Shown piece after piece: positions 44,987-53,959 of a stretch of DNA of 64,000 nt. Made by a program: the position numbers and the translations under genes. Every line of letters starts with the position of its first letter. The stretch's first letter is position 1. The notes beneath the pieces were generated by a model. That model saw only the letters and a program-made list of their open reading frames with translations, did no database searches and was not told the origin of the DNA. The stretch comes from Maricaulis sp. (GTDB lineage Bacteria > Pseudomonadota > Alphaproteobacteria > Caulobacterales > Maricaulaceae), in the NCBI GenBank assembly GCA_017643585.1, contig JAEPND010000008.1, positions 1 through 64,000 on the forward strand. Reading direction: 5' to 3'.

Positions 44987-47104
44987 ATGAAACTTCGAGT
45001 CACGAACTTACTTAACGCTAGCGCGATTGCTCTCAGTGTCGCCGCTCCGGCTGCATTCGCCCAGGATTCGGGTGAAGTTGCTGATCAGATCGTCGTTACC
45101 GGCACATACCTGTATACTGACCAGGTCAATGCGCTGCGCACGCCGACTCCAATTGTCGACGTTCCGCAGAGCTTGACGATTGTTACCGCGGATCAATTCC
45201 ACCAGCAGGGCTTTGATAGCGTTGGTGACATTATCAATTACATCCCGGGCGTCTCCAATTCCCAAGGTGAAGGTCATCGAGATGCCGTGGTATTCCGCGG
45301 TGTTCGGTCCACAGCCGACTTCTTCATCGACGGTGTTCGTGACGACGTCCAGTACTATCGCCCGCTCTACAATATCGAGCAGGTAGAGATCCTGCGTGGT
45401 CCAAATGCGCTGTTGTTTGGTCGCGGGGGCACTGGCGGCATTTTGAATCGTGTCACGAAAAAGGGTGTTCTTGGTGAGGATTTCACCGGCTACCGCGCGT
45501 CCGTTGATACGTTTGGTGCGTTCGGTGTGGAGTTGGACACGAATTTCTCTACGAGCGACAGTTCTGCAATTCGCCTCAACGCGATGTACGAAAGTCTCAA
45601 TAATCACCGCGATTTTTATGATGGCGAGCAGATCGGTTTGAACCCGACAGCTCATTTCGAGTTGTCCTCTGCAACGACGTTGGATCTCTCTTATGAGTTC
45701 ATCGACCACGAACGTTTCATCGACCGTGGTATTCCCACCGGCACCAACGGCGAACCAGTTGAAGCGTTCCAAGACATCGTATTCGGTGATCCGGAACTTA
45801 ATACGACTGAGCTTCAGGCGCACATTTTCCGCGCGACACTCCAGCACCGTTTCTCTGACACGCTCAAAGGCCGTGTCAGCGCGTTCTACGGTGACTACGA
45901 CAAGATGTACCAGAATCTCTACGCATCTGGCTACGATCAGGCCGCTTCGCCGAATGTCGTTACCCTGGACGGCTATCTCGATACGACCCAGCGTCAGAAC
46001 TTTATCCTGTCTGGTGATCTGATTGGTGAGTTCCAGATGGGTGGTCTGCGTCATACCGTCGTTGCGGGCGTTGAATACATCGACACCGTGAACAACAATG
46101 ATCGCTACAACACGTTCTTTGACCAGACCGCAGACGACAACGAGAGCTTCATTATCCAGCGCCCGCTGGATATTCGAGGTGGCGTTGGTGTTAATGCCAG
46201 CGGCGACCCGACCAGCAATGATTTCACGGTCTCCATCAATGATGACACTGAAGCAGATGTCTCTGTCTTCTCTGTTTATCTTCAGGACGAGATCGAGATT
46301 TCGGAAAAACTGGACATCATTATCGGTGCGCGTTTCGACAGTTTCGAAATCGACGTTTACAATGTTGTTGCTGACGAAAGCCGGTCGCGCTCAGACGAGG
46401 AAATCTCCCCACGCTTTGGCATCGTCTTTAAGCCGCAGGAAAACGTCTCGCTGTACGGCAGCTATTCCGAGAGCTTCCTGCCGCGCAGTGGTGAGCAGTT
46501 TGCCAACATCAACGGTAGCAACAACGCCCTCGACCCGAACACCTACACGAACCTAGAAGCAGGCGTAAAATGGGACTTCTCCTCAAACCTTAGCTTTACT
46601 GCTGCGGTGTTCGAGATCGAACAGAGTTCGCCACAGGTAGCCGACAACGATCCTTCAACGTTGGACGTGATCGATTCCGAGACCACGGGTTTCGAGGCCC
46701 AGCTTCAAGGTCAGCTTACGGATCAGTGGTACGTGTCTGCTGGCTACAGCCATCTCGACGGAGAGATCGTCAACCGCAGCGGCGCGACCGGACTGCGTCC
46801 GCGTGAACTACCTGAGAACATGTTCTCGATCTGGTCCGGCTTCCAGATCAATGATCAGCTCGGTTTTGGCGCGGGTCTGACTTATCAGGACGAGAGTTTC
46901 ATCAATAACTCCAATACCGCGACCCTGCCGGCGTTCACGCGCGTCGATGCTGCCGTCTTCTACGACGTCTCAGAAACGTTCCGTATCCAGTTGAACGTCG
47001 AAAACCTGACGGATGACCTTTATTTCCCGACGTCACACAGCACTCACCAGGCCACCGTCGGGGCTCCGTTGAATGCTCGTCTTACGATCAGTGGTCAGTT
47101 CTGA
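44987..47104 (+). CDS. TonB-dependent siderophore receptor
   Basis: 705 residues. An outer-membrane receptor energised by TonB. Signal peptide to about AAFAQ, TonB box region DQIVVTGTYLY, plug domain with VDVPQSLTIVTADQFHQQGF and GDIINYIPGVSN, EILRGPNALLFGRGGTGGILN, then the 22-strand barrel ending RLTISGQF with C-terminal Phe. The plug resembles receptors for ferric catecholates/hydroxamates such as Fiu/FhuE-type. The ATG at 44987 is chosen over 44918 because only it starts a signal peptide. Two Fur-like sites precede it and a terminator follows. No siderophore synthesis gene is near. Confidence 0.95.
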   Translation: MKLRVTNLLNASAIALSVAAPAAFAQDSGEVADQIVVTGTYLYTDQVNALRTPTPIVDVPQSLTIVTADQFHQQGFDSVGDIINYIPGVSNSQGEGHRDAVVFRGVRSTADFFIDGVRDDVQYYRPLYNIEQVEILRGPNALLFGRGGTGGILNRVTKKGVLGEDFTGYRASVDTFGAFGVELDTNFSTSDSSAIRLNAMYESLNNHRDFYDGEQIGLNPTAHFELSSATTLDLSYEFIDHERFIDRGIPTGTNGEPVEAFQDIVFGDPELNTTELQAHIFRATLQHRFSDTLKGRVSAFYGDYDKMYQNLYASGYDQAASPNVVTLDGYLDTTQRQNFILSGDLIGEFQMGGLRHTVVAGVEYIDTVNNNDRYNTFFDQTADDNESFIIQRPLDIRGGVGVNASGDPTSNDFTVSINDDTEADVSVFSVYLQDEIEISEKLDIIIGARFDSFEIDVYNVVADESRSRSDEEISPRFGIVFKPQENVSLYGSYSESFLPRSGEQFANINGSNNALDPNTYTNLEAGVKWDFSSNLSFTAAVFEIEQSSPQVADNDPSTLDVIDSETTGFEAQLQGQLTDQWYVSAGYSHLDGEIVNRSGATGLRPRELPENMFSIWSGFQINDQLGFGAGLTYQDESFINNSNTATLPAFTRVDAAVFYDVSETFRIQLNVENLTDDLYFPTSHSTHQATVGAPLNARLTISGQF

Positions 47105-47140
47105 CCTAGGACGTCGGCTCAATGAGAGCCTTGCCAATCG

Positions 47141-47170
47141 AAAAGCCGGGGCGATGCCCCGGCTTTTCTT
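47141..47170 (+). terminator. Rho-independent terminator of the siderophore receptor
   Basis: AAAAGCCGGGG (47141-47151) pairs with CCCCGGCTTTT, short loop, followed by CTT. Confidence 0.92.
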
Positions 47171-47191
47171 GTCCCCGCCTTGATTTCAAGC

Positions 47192-47713
47192 TTATTCCGC
47201 TTCGGGTCGAACGATGTCGTCACCCAGATTGGCCATCACATCGCGTGCATCAAAGGCGCGCGAATGGTCCGGCTTGTCGCCATTGCCCATCACGATCTCG
47301 GCGCTGGCTTCGAAACGGGTGATTTCACGCTCGTGGAAATCATCCCAGAACGGATCGTGGAGGCCTCGCCAGCCCCAGCGCGGATGGAAATAGGCGTAGC
47401 GAACAGAGAAGCCGCCATAGCGCGGGTGCCGGCCCAGCGTGCGGGTCTCGGAATCCACAGCACGCTCGACCAGTTCGAAATAGTCATAACCCTGTTCAAC
47501 CGTCAGCTCGGCGCTGCGATAGAGTAGATAAAGCTCCACGGTTTCGCGGTCGGTGAGCGAGTTGCCACCGAAGGACACGCGAAAGCGGTTTCGTTCAATC
47601 TGGTTCTCTTCATAGCCCCAGCGCGACCCCGTCGCTTCCTGATAGGGCGTCGGCATGGCTGCGCATGCGCTCAAACTGGTCACCAGGGCCAGCGACAGGA
47701 GAATACGTTTCAT
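47192..47713 (-). CDS. CC0125/CC1285-family lipoprotein
   Basis: 173 residues. Lipobox LSAC (Cys17). The mature protein has the family pattern GYEENQIERNRFRVSFGGNS then TDRETVELYLLYRSAELTVEQGYDYFELVER, known from Caulobacter-like bacteria; function unknown. An aromatic segment (FSVRYAYFHPRWGWRGLHD) follows. The ATG at 47713 is the better start. Confidence 0.85.
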   Translation of the reverse strand: MKRILLSLALVTSLSACAAMPTPYQEATGSRWGYEENQIERNRFRVSFGGNSLTDRETVELYLLYRSAELTVEQGYDYFELVERAVDSETRTLGRHPRYGGFSVRYAYFHPRWGWRGLHDPFWDDFHEREITRFEASAEIVMGNGDKPDHSRAFDARDVMANLGDDIVRPEAE

Positions 47714-47817
47714 CTGAAACTCCACCACAAATCGTCCTCGCCGGTGAATTATGACCGGATAGGCGCCGGATGGAAGGGCCGAGACGAGAAAACTCGCGCG
47801 CTATTCGTCGCAGAAAT

Positions 47818-48093
47818 CTAGTTGAGACGCAGCTCGATGTCGGCGCGGGACCATTCAGCGGGCCCGATCAGTCCGCGATGAGCGACCCTGACCGTATGAA
47901 TGACGGCGTGGATTTCCTGTCGCCAGAAATCCAGGAAACGCAATAGCCGCGGATAGCGCGGGGCGAGGTCATTGGTTTGCCAGAGAAAGCTCTGGAGCAA
48001 GCTGGGATGGTCCGGCAGATAGTAGAGAATCTCGGCTGTGGTCAGCCGTTTTCCCTTCAGCTGGGATGCAAAATCCCGATCAATCTCCATCAT
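47818..48093 (-). CDS. usg: Usg-family protein
   Basis: 91 residues. Matches the Usg pattern: LTTAEILYYLPDHPSLLQSFLWQ, DLAPRYPRLLRFLDFWRQEI, and a final VRVAHRGLI. Usg is a small protein described beside the Caulobacter trp genes; its function is not known. Here there is no trp gene nearby. gaggaggccaag precedes the start. Confidence 0.85.
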   Translation of the reverse strand: MMEIDRDFASQLKGKRLTTAEILYYLPDHPSLLQSFLWQTNDLAPRYPRLLRFLDFWRQEIHAVIHTVRVAHRGLIGPAEWSRADIELRLN

Positions 48094-48167
48094 CTTGGCC
48101 TCCTCTCGCTCAGCGTGGAGATCTCCAAGATTATGAGAAATAGTTGAACAGACTCTGACTGCCGCGT

Positions 48168-49457
48168 TTACCTTAGATCCATTTCCAGAATGGTCGTTGC
48201 GGGGCGCTCCTGGTCGGGGTCGCTGCCGTCTTCGGGGAAGAGCGGCCAGGCCGCGTTTGCGACCAGCCAGGCCCGTCCATCTGCAAGATCCACCAGCGTC
48301 GGCTCCGTGCCCGGTGTCATGTCGACATGGTCACGCAAAAGGACCTCGACATTGTCGACGGCAGTGCCGTCGGCATTCAGGTCGATCGCCATCATCTGGT
48401 GGGGGCGGCTGCCATTGCGGACAGCCACCAGCCGACCGTCTCTCGTGTTGAGCAGACCGTCGATACCGATCAGGGAGACGTCATTGGGGCGGACCAGGCT
48501 GACGCTTCCATCGCCCAGGTCCACGCGCCAGATTCCCATCGCGTAATCGGCAACATACAGGGCTCCGCGTGCCAGTGCGACGCCTTGCAGGCTCACAAAA
48601 CGCGGGTCTTCCGCCAAGACTTCAAGGTCCCCGGAGACACTGTTGAGCAAGTAAACGCGTGGAGCGCGGCTGTCGGAGACGTAGACCATGCCGTCCCGCA
48701 CCACGAAATCGGCCATCTGCTGTGCGCCATCAATTTCATAGCGGCGGTAAAGCTCGCCCGTCATGAGGTCGAAGGCAAACAGGGCCGTGCCCTCTGCCTC
48801 GCCCTCCTCGAGCGGCGTCTGCGGCACGACGCCGGACGCGGCCCACACCATCCGGGTGCGGTCATCCACGGCAATGCCGAACACCGACCACAGACCGTCC
48901 TCGCGATCGGCGAACACGATCGGCTCGTCCCGGGCAAAGGGTTCCAGCAGGATGATCTCGCGGCGTGCAACGGATGACAGGAAGATACGGTCCGTCTCGA
49001 TATCCATGGCCACGCCCTCGATCAGGGCATCGGGCATGTCGATGCGTGCGATGCGTTCCGCGCGCCCGACCGGCGCTGCATTGGCCTCAAGGGTGGCTTG
49101 CAGGGCGTCGAAGCGTGCACTGTCCGCCGCCCGCAGGAGCTCTTCGCCGGAGGAGGCGTCAAAGACCAGACCGGCCGCGACCATGCGATCAAGCGCATCA
49201 AAGGCGTCCTGGGCGTTTTCTGCGCGCCGCGCCACGATGAACAGGCCGCGTAGGATTGCCGGATGTCCGGGCTTGAGCGCAAGCGCGGCCTCGAGCGTGC
49301 GTTTGGCCGCTTCATGATCACCCTGGCCGATATAGCTGTTGGCCAGCCCGAACAATTCGCCCGCCACGCTTTGAGGCGTTGGCGTTTCGGATTCCTGTGC
49401 CATGGCTGGCAGGGCCAGGCCCAGACTGACCGCTAGGGCTAGAAGATAGTGTCGCAC
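48168..49457 (-). CDS. Secreted TPR plus beta-propeller (SMP-30-like) protein
   Basis: 429 residues. GTG start at 49457 (ggggag 7 bases before) with signal peptide RHYLLALAVSLGLALPAMA. Residues about 25-110 hold TPR-like helices (ELFGLANSYIGQGDHEAAKR, LEAALALKPGHPAILRGLF). From about 140 on, six-blade-like repeats of the SMP-30/NHL type follow (LIEGVAMDIETDRIFLSS, VFGIAVDDRTRMVWAASG, LQGVALARGALYVADYAMG). It is probably periplasmic; ligand unknown. Confidence 0.75.
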   Translation of the reverse strand: MRHYLLALAVSLGLALPAMAQESETPTPQSVAGELFGLANSYIGQGDHEAAKRTLEAALALKPGHPAILRGLFIVARRAENAQDAFDALDRMVAAGLVFDASSGEELLRAADSARFDALQATLEANAAPVGRAERIARIDMPDALIEGVAMDIETDRIFLSSVARREIILLEPFARDEPIVFADREDGLWSVFGIAVDDRTRMVWAASGVVPQTPLEEGEAEGTALFAFDLMTGELYRRYEIDGAQQMADFVVRDGMVYVSDSRAPRVYLLNSVSGDLEVLAEDPRFVSLQGVALARGALYVADYAMGIWRVDLGDGSVSLVRPNDVSLIGIDGLLNTRDGRLVAVRNGSRPHQMMAIDLNADGTAVDNVEVLLRDHVDMTPGTEPTLVDLADGRAWLVANAAWPLFPEDGSDPDQERPATTILEMDLR

Positions 49458-49578
49458 TGTAAAACTCCCCGGCAAACGCAACCCCGAATGCGTTCTGTCG
49501 GCCAGTTTAACAAAACTCCGCCTTGCCACCAAAGCTCCGGATCATGACGGAACTGTCATTGATCGATTGCAGGCAGGG

Positions 49579-50043
49579 CTAGCGCTTCAAAGACCCGTCG
49601 ATGACATAGGCGAGAATCTCGGCGACTTGTTCCGGCTCGGTGCAGGTCGCCAGGGCCGCGGCATCCACTTCCTTCATCGGATGGGTCAGGCTGTCATCAC
49701 GCAAGGTAATCAGCGGCGTACCGATGGCTGCGGCATAGCCCGCATCGAAGGCAGCATTCCACTGGCGGTATTTCTCGCCGAAGCGAACCACGACGACATC
49801 GGCGCGATCGAGCAGTGTCCGCGTACGGATCGCGTTGATCTTCGCGCCCTTGTTGTCGCGCCAGAAAGGCTTGTCTTCCTCGCCGAGGATGACTGCACCA
49901 CAATCGTCACTGTCCTCGTGCACGGTGACCGGGCCGACAAAATCCACTGGCAGGTTCATGGCCTCCACGGTACTGGCGATACGGTCGCGCCAGTCGGTGT
50001 GGATCTCGCCGGACAGATAGACGGTCCAGATTGCTTCGCTCAT
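49579..50043 (-). CDS. YtoQ-family protein
   Basis: 154 residues from the ATG at 50043. Family features: WTVYLSGEIHTDWRDRI at the start, DFVGPVTVHEDSDDCGAVILGEED, and ADVVVVRFGEKYRQWNAAFDAGYAAAIG. The fold is related to nucleoside 2-deoxyribosyltransferases; the role is unknown. Its start overlaps the dapF stop by 4 bases, so the two are translationally coupled. Confidence 0.87.
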   Translation of the reverse strand: MSEAIWTVYLSGEIHTDWRDRIASTVEAMNLPVDFVGPVTVHEDSDDCGAVILGEEDKPFWRDNKGAKINAIRTRTLLDRADVVVVRFGEKYRQWNAAFDAGYAAAIGTPLITLRDDSLTHPMKEVDAAALATCTEPEQVAEILAYVIDGSLKR

Positions 50044-50870
50044 CGTGCTGTTCCCGTGCTCAGGTGGATTTCGCCCTCGTCCTCGACGGGGCCGGTCATG
50101 ATGATGTGGTTGTCCTGCTCGCGCCACTCAATGTGCAGCTCGCCGCCATCCGCCATGATCGAGGCCTGCCGATCGGCCAGCCCCCTGCGGTGCGCGGCGA
50201 CCAGGGTCGCACAGGCCGCCGTGCCACAGGCCAGCGTGATGCCGACACCGCGCTCCCAGACGCGCAGGCGAATATGCCGGCGATCATAGATCTGCGCGAA
50301 ACTCGCATTGACCCGCTCCGGGAAGACGGGGTCCAGCTCGACTTCGGGCCCCAGCCGGTCGACCGGGAATGTCTCGACATCTCGGATAAAGAAGACGGCG
50401 TGCGGATTGCCCATATTCACGGCCCCCGGCCGGTCGATGACCAGTCCGGCAGCCTCGAAGCTGACATCCATTTCCCGCGTGTCCATCTCGCGCGACAAGG
50501 GGATGTCCTGCCAGTCGAGGCGAGGCGCTCCCATATCGACACTGACCTGCATCTGCCCGGCCTGGCTGGCAAATAAAAGCCCCCCGGCCGTCGCCACTGC
50601 AACAGTCTCGGCTCCGCTTTCCTGCAGCAGCACCCAGCCGGCAGCGCGAGTGCCATTGCCACAGGCACCGACCTCGTCGCCATCGGCATTCCAGATGCGC
50701 ATGAAGGCGTCGCCCGTATCGCTGTCTTCCAGCGCCAGCAATTGATCAAAGGCGTGCTGGCGCGCCCAGTGGCGCACGGTTTCCGCACCGATTTCCAGCA
50801 GGCCAGCCTGGCCCCGGACATCAATGAGGATGAAGCGGTTGCCCGCGCCGTTCATTTTTCTCGCAATCAT
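50040..50870 (-). CDS. dapF: Diaminopimelate epimerase
   Basis: 276 residues. It interconverts LL- and meso-diaminopimelate in lysine and peptidoglycan synthesis. The two catalytic Cys are in ACGNGTRAAGWVL and in ITLACGTAACATLVA; NGAGNRFILIDVRG at the start and MGNPHAVFFI are typical. The ATG at 50870 is used; the ATG 12 bases downstream is an alternative. It diverges from the S9 peptidase and overlaps ytoQ. Confidence 0.95.
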   Translation of the reverse strand: MIARKMNGAGNRFILIDVRGQAGLLEIGAETVRHWARQHAFDQLLALEDSDTGDAFMRIWNADGDEVGACGNGTRAAGWVLLQESGAETVAVATAGGLLFASQAGQMQVSVDMGAPRLDWQDIPLSREMDTREMDVSFEAAGLVIDRPGAVNMGNPHAVFFIRDVETFPVDRLGPEVELDPVFPERVNASFAQIYDRRHIRLRVWERGVGITLACGTAACATLVAAHRRGLADRQASIMADGGELHIEWREQDNHIIMTGPVEDEGEIHLSTGTAR

Positions 50871-50955
50871 GTGCTTCGCATACCGCCGAGGCCGCTTTAC
50901 GTCCAGCACCGGTCTGGTCTTAACTGCGTCGGGAACTTTTCTAGGGGAGCTCGAG

Positions 50956-53145
50956 ATGTCGAGACGTATCGCGACTTGGTCAGCGGCGATCAGCGCGCTG
51001 GCGATAGCAGCCTGTAGCCCATCACAGCCAGGAGAGCAGGAAACAGTGGCAAGCGACACTGAAGCCGAAAACAATGGACGCCAGATCGTCCAGATCGATC
51101 CAAGCAATGATCCGCGGGTCTGGCTGGAAGAGGTCGAGGGCGAAGAGGCGATGGCCTGGGTCGAAGGCCAGAACGAGCGGACCTATGAGCGGCTGCAGGG
51201 CGATGCCCTCTATGAGACACTCTTCAACGAGGCGCTTTCGATCTATGAGAGCACGGACCGTATCCCCTATGGCTCCTTCTATGCGGGCTATGTCTGGAAT
51301 TTCTGGCAGGACAGCGAGAACACGCACGGCCTGTGGCGCCGGACATCGCTGGAAAGCTATCTCAGCGACGATCCCGACTGGGATGTGATCCTGGATCTGG
51401 ATGCTCTCTCGGAAGCCGAGGGCCGCAACTGGGTGTGGCGCGGGTCCAATTGTCTGACTCCGGATTATGACCGCTGTATCCTGACGCTGTCGGACGGTGG
51501 TTCCGATGCCGCGGTTCGCCGCGAATTCCTGATCTCCGAACGCGCCTTTGTCGAGGACGGTTTCATTACGCCGGAATCCAAGGGCGGTATCGACTGGATC
51601 GACGAGAACACGGTGATGATCGGTCTCGCCATCGGCGAGGAAGACAGCACGGATTCCGGTTATGCCAGTGTCGCCTATCGCTGGGAACGCGGCACGCCGT
51701 ATGAAAGTGCCACCGAGATCATTCGCGGCGATCGCACGGACGTCGCCATGTGGGGCTTCCGCATGGAAGACAGCGACGGCACCGCCTACATGATGATGAG
51801 CCAGGCCGTCACCTTCTATGACACGGTGTACTGGCATCTGCCCGATGGCGGCGAGCCGATGCAGATGCCTCTGCCGGCCAAGTCGTCCCTGCGGGCCCTT
51901 TACCAGGACCAGCTGGTCTTCACGGTCGAGGAAGACTGGACCCCGGTCGAGGGTGGCACGACTTACGCCCAGGGCTCGGTTCTGTCCTTCTCCATGTCGG
52001 AATTCGCGGCCAATGGTGAACTGCCCCAGGTCTTCACCGTCTACATGCCGCGAGAGCGCCAGTCCGTCGGCTCGATCCAGTCGACCCGTTCTGCCCTGCT
52101 CATGGCGATCGACGAGAATGTTGTTGGCGGTATCGAGGCGTTCAGCTTCGCGGGTGACGAATGGACCTCCGAATCCGTTCCGGTTCCGGAAAACCTGACC
52201 TTGTCGATCAGCTCTGCGGACAGCGGCGAGGATATCTTCTTCTTCAATGCCGAGGGCTTCCTGACGCCGGACACGCTCTACATGGGTAATGTCGCCGACA
52301 TGACCGTTAACCCGATCAAGTCGATCCCGGAGCGTTTCAATGCCGAGGGCCTGATCGTGGAACAGCTGGAGTCCACGTCTGCGGACGGCACGCGCATCCC
52401 GTACTTCGTGGTCCGCCACGAAGATACGGTGATGGATGGGTCCACGCCGACACTGCTCTATGCCTATGGCGGTTTCGAGGTTTCCATCCGTCCAAGCTAT
52501 TCCGGTTCGCGTGGCCGTCTGTGGCTGGAGCGCGGCGGCGCCTATGTGGTGGCCAATATCCGCGGCGGTGGCGAGTTTGGCCCGTCCTGGCACCAGGCCG
52601 GTCTGAAAATGGATCGCCAGCGCATTTATGACGACCTTATCTCGGTCGCCGAGGACATGCATACGCGAGGCCTCACCAGCCCGCGCCGCACCGCCGTTTA
52701 TGGCGGTTCCAATGGCGGCCTGCTGACCGGTGTCATGTATACCCAGCGTCCGGACCTGTGGAATGCCGTCGTCTCGGCGGTTCCGCTGCTGGACATGCTG
52801 CGTTTCCACACCCTGCTGGCCGGGGCGTCCTGGATGGGTGAATACGGTAATCCGGAAGACCCGGATGAAGGCGGTTTCCTGCGCTCGATCTCGCCCTACC
52901 ACAATGTGGATGCGAACGGCGATTATCCGGAAATCTACATCTACACCTCGACCAAGGATGACCGCGTCCACCCGGGCCACGCCCGCAAGATGGCGCACCT
53001 GCTCGAGGAACTCGGCCATGAGTATCTCTATTACGAGAACACAGAGGGCGGACATGCCGCCGCAGCGGACCTCTCCGAGTATGCCCGCCGCGACGCCATG
53101 CTCTACACCTTCCTGATGCAGAACCTCATGGGTGACGACGAATAA
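50956..53145 (+). CDS. Prolyl oligopeptidase (S9A) lipoprotein
   Basis: 729 residues. Lipobox LAIAAC (Cys20) places it in the envelope. N-terminal propeller domain (about 60-440), then the alpha/beta-hydrolase domain: nucleophile Ser in VYGGSNGGLLTGVM, Asp in STKDDRVHPGHARKM, His in ENTEGGHAAAADL; YGGFEVSIRPSYS and NIRGGGEFGPSWH are S9A-typical. It cleaves short proline-containing peptides. The ATG at 50956 (aggggag upstream) gives the signal; 50824 does not. A terminator follows. Confidence 0.94.
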   Translation: MSRRIATWSAAISALAIAACSPSQPGEQETVASDTEAENNGRQIVQIDPSNDPRVWLEEVEGEEAMAWVEGQNERTYERLQGDALYETLFNEALSIYESTDRIPYGSFYAGYVWNFWQDSENTHGLWRRTSLESYLSDDPDWDVILDLDALSEAEGRNWVWRGSNCLTPDYDRCILTLSDGGSDAAVRREFLISERAFVEDGFITPESKGGIDWIDENTVMIGLAIGEEDSTDSGYASVAYRWERGTPYESATEIIRGDRTDVAMWGFRMEDSDGTAYMMMSQAVTFYDTVYWHLPDGGEPMQMPLPAKSSLRALYQDQLVFTVEEDWTPVEGGTTYAQGSVLSFSMSEFAANGELPQVFTVYMPRERQSVGSIQSTRSALLMAIDENVVGGIEAFSFAGDEWTSESVPVPENLTLSISSADSGEDIFFFNAEGFLTPDTLYMGNVADMTVNPIKSIPERFNAEGLIVEQLESTSADGTRIPYFVVRHEDTVMDGSTPTLLYAYGGFEVSIRPSYSGSRGRLWLERGGAYVVANIRGGGEFGPSWHQAGLKMDRQRIYDDLISVAEDMHTRGLTSPRRTAVYGGSNGGLLTGVMYTQRPDLWNAVVSAVPLLDMLRFHTLLAGASWMGEYGNPEDPDEGGFLRSISPYHNVDANGDYPEIYIYTSTKDDRVHPGHARKMAHLLEELGHEYLYYENTEGGHAAAADLSEYARRDAMLYTFLMQNLMGDDE

Positions 53146-53164
53146 AAGCGTCGACGCTCTGTAG

Positions 53165-53196
53165 AAACCCCCGGCAGCGATGTCGGGGGTTTTTTA
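53165..53196 (+). terminator. Rho-independent terminator of the S9 peptidase
   Basis: AAACCCCCG (53165-53173) pairs with CGGGGGTTT, with a gcagcgatgt loop, followed by TTTTATTG. Confidence 0.93.
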
Positions 53197-53199
53197 TTG

Positions 53200-53322
53200 C
53201 CCCCTCATCGCCCCTTCGGGGCACTTCTCCCCTCGGGGGAGAAGGATGGTGATGTTGGGTTGTCCCTCTCCGCATGGGGAGAGGTCGAGCGAAGCGAGGG
53301 TGAGGGGCGTGAGCGAAGCGAA
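53200..53322. repeat. Intergenic REP-like palindromic repeat
   Basis: Three consecutive hairpins: gccccttcggggc (53211-53223), cttctcccctcgggggagaag (53224-53244) and ccctctccgcatggggagagg (53263-53283), then gagcgaagcga repeated twice at about 22-base spacing. Such units recur between genes in Caulobacterales-type genomes. Confidence 0.7.
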
Positions 53323-53326
53323 CAAG

Positions 53327-53355
53327 GAAAAACCCCGCGATCTCTCCCGGGGTTT
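53327..53355 (-). terminator. Terminator of the SnoaL-like gene
   Basis: On the minus strand AAACCCCG (53355-53348) pairs with CGGGGTTT (53337-53330), followed by TTCC; it lies 25 bases past the stop at 53380. Confidence 0.8.
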
Positions 53356-53379
53356 CATCAAAGACAGGTCAGCGTGGCC

Positions 53380-53901
53380 TTACTGGGCGCCGCTGTAGAC
53401 GAACGCTTCGTCGACCGGGATGTCCTCGGTCTGCTGGCGCCAGAGGATGGAGGCGACTTTCCATTCGCCCTCGATCTTGAACAGGGTGATGAAATTGACC
53501 CCGATCAGGAAGACCTCGCCGGTTCGGCCATTGGTGCCCTCATAGGAAGAGCGCGCCACGGCGATCTCGCCCCAGATGTCGATATCGGTGCGGGTCGCGG
53601 TTTCGTCGAAACCGTTCTCGACCAGCCATTCGCCCGAGCGTTCGATGTAACCTTCAACACCGAACACCATGCCGCGTCCCTGGCCGTCAGGTCCGGCACC
53701 AACCGCGCCCATGGATGCGTTTTCGACAAACAGCGAGCGCATGCGATCAAAATCGCGCGCCTCACCGACCGGACCGGAAATGACGTCGTAGAGTGCATTG
53801 ATCGTGGTCTCGATATCGGAACGATCATCGGCAAGGGCCGGGGCAGCCACGAGGCTGACCAGCGTCGCTGCAGCAACAGCGAGAGTCTTGAGTGTTTTCA
53901 T
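53380..53901 (-). CDS. Secreted SnoaL/NTF2-like protein
   Basis: 173 residues. Signal peptide MKTLKTLAVAAATLVSLVAA then PALADD. The mature part fits an NTF2-like barrel: DIETTINALYDVISGPVGEA, FDRMRSLFVENASM, WGEIAVARSSYEGTNG, VNFITLFKIEGEWKVASILWRQ. These domains bind small ligands or act as simple enzymes; none can be assigned. The ATG at 53901 lies after ggagggg. It is followed by a terminator, so it is monocistronic. Confidence 0.83.
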   Translation of the reverse strand: MKTLKTLAVAAATLVSLVAAPALADDRSDIETTINALYDVISGPVGEARDFDRMRSLFVENASMGAVGAGPDGQGRGMVFGVEGYIERSGEWLVENGFDETATRTDIDIWGEIAVARSSYEGTNGRTGEVFLIGVNFITLFKIEGEWKVASILWRQQTEDIPVDEAFVYSGAQ

Positions 53902-53959
53902 CGGATCCCCTCCAGAAGATAGCCCGACAGGCTCCACCATCTGACCGGAGATTGGCAAG

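Noticed and set aside
51022-53055. 677-codon minus-strand frame opposite the S9 peptidase
   Set aside because: Antisense shadow; the plus-strand gene has complete catalytic motifs, signal peptide and terminator.
53200-53322. CRISPR-like appearance of repeated gagcgaagcga units
   Set aside because: Only two short copies within nested hairpins and no spacers of even length; it is an intergenic palindromic repeat.
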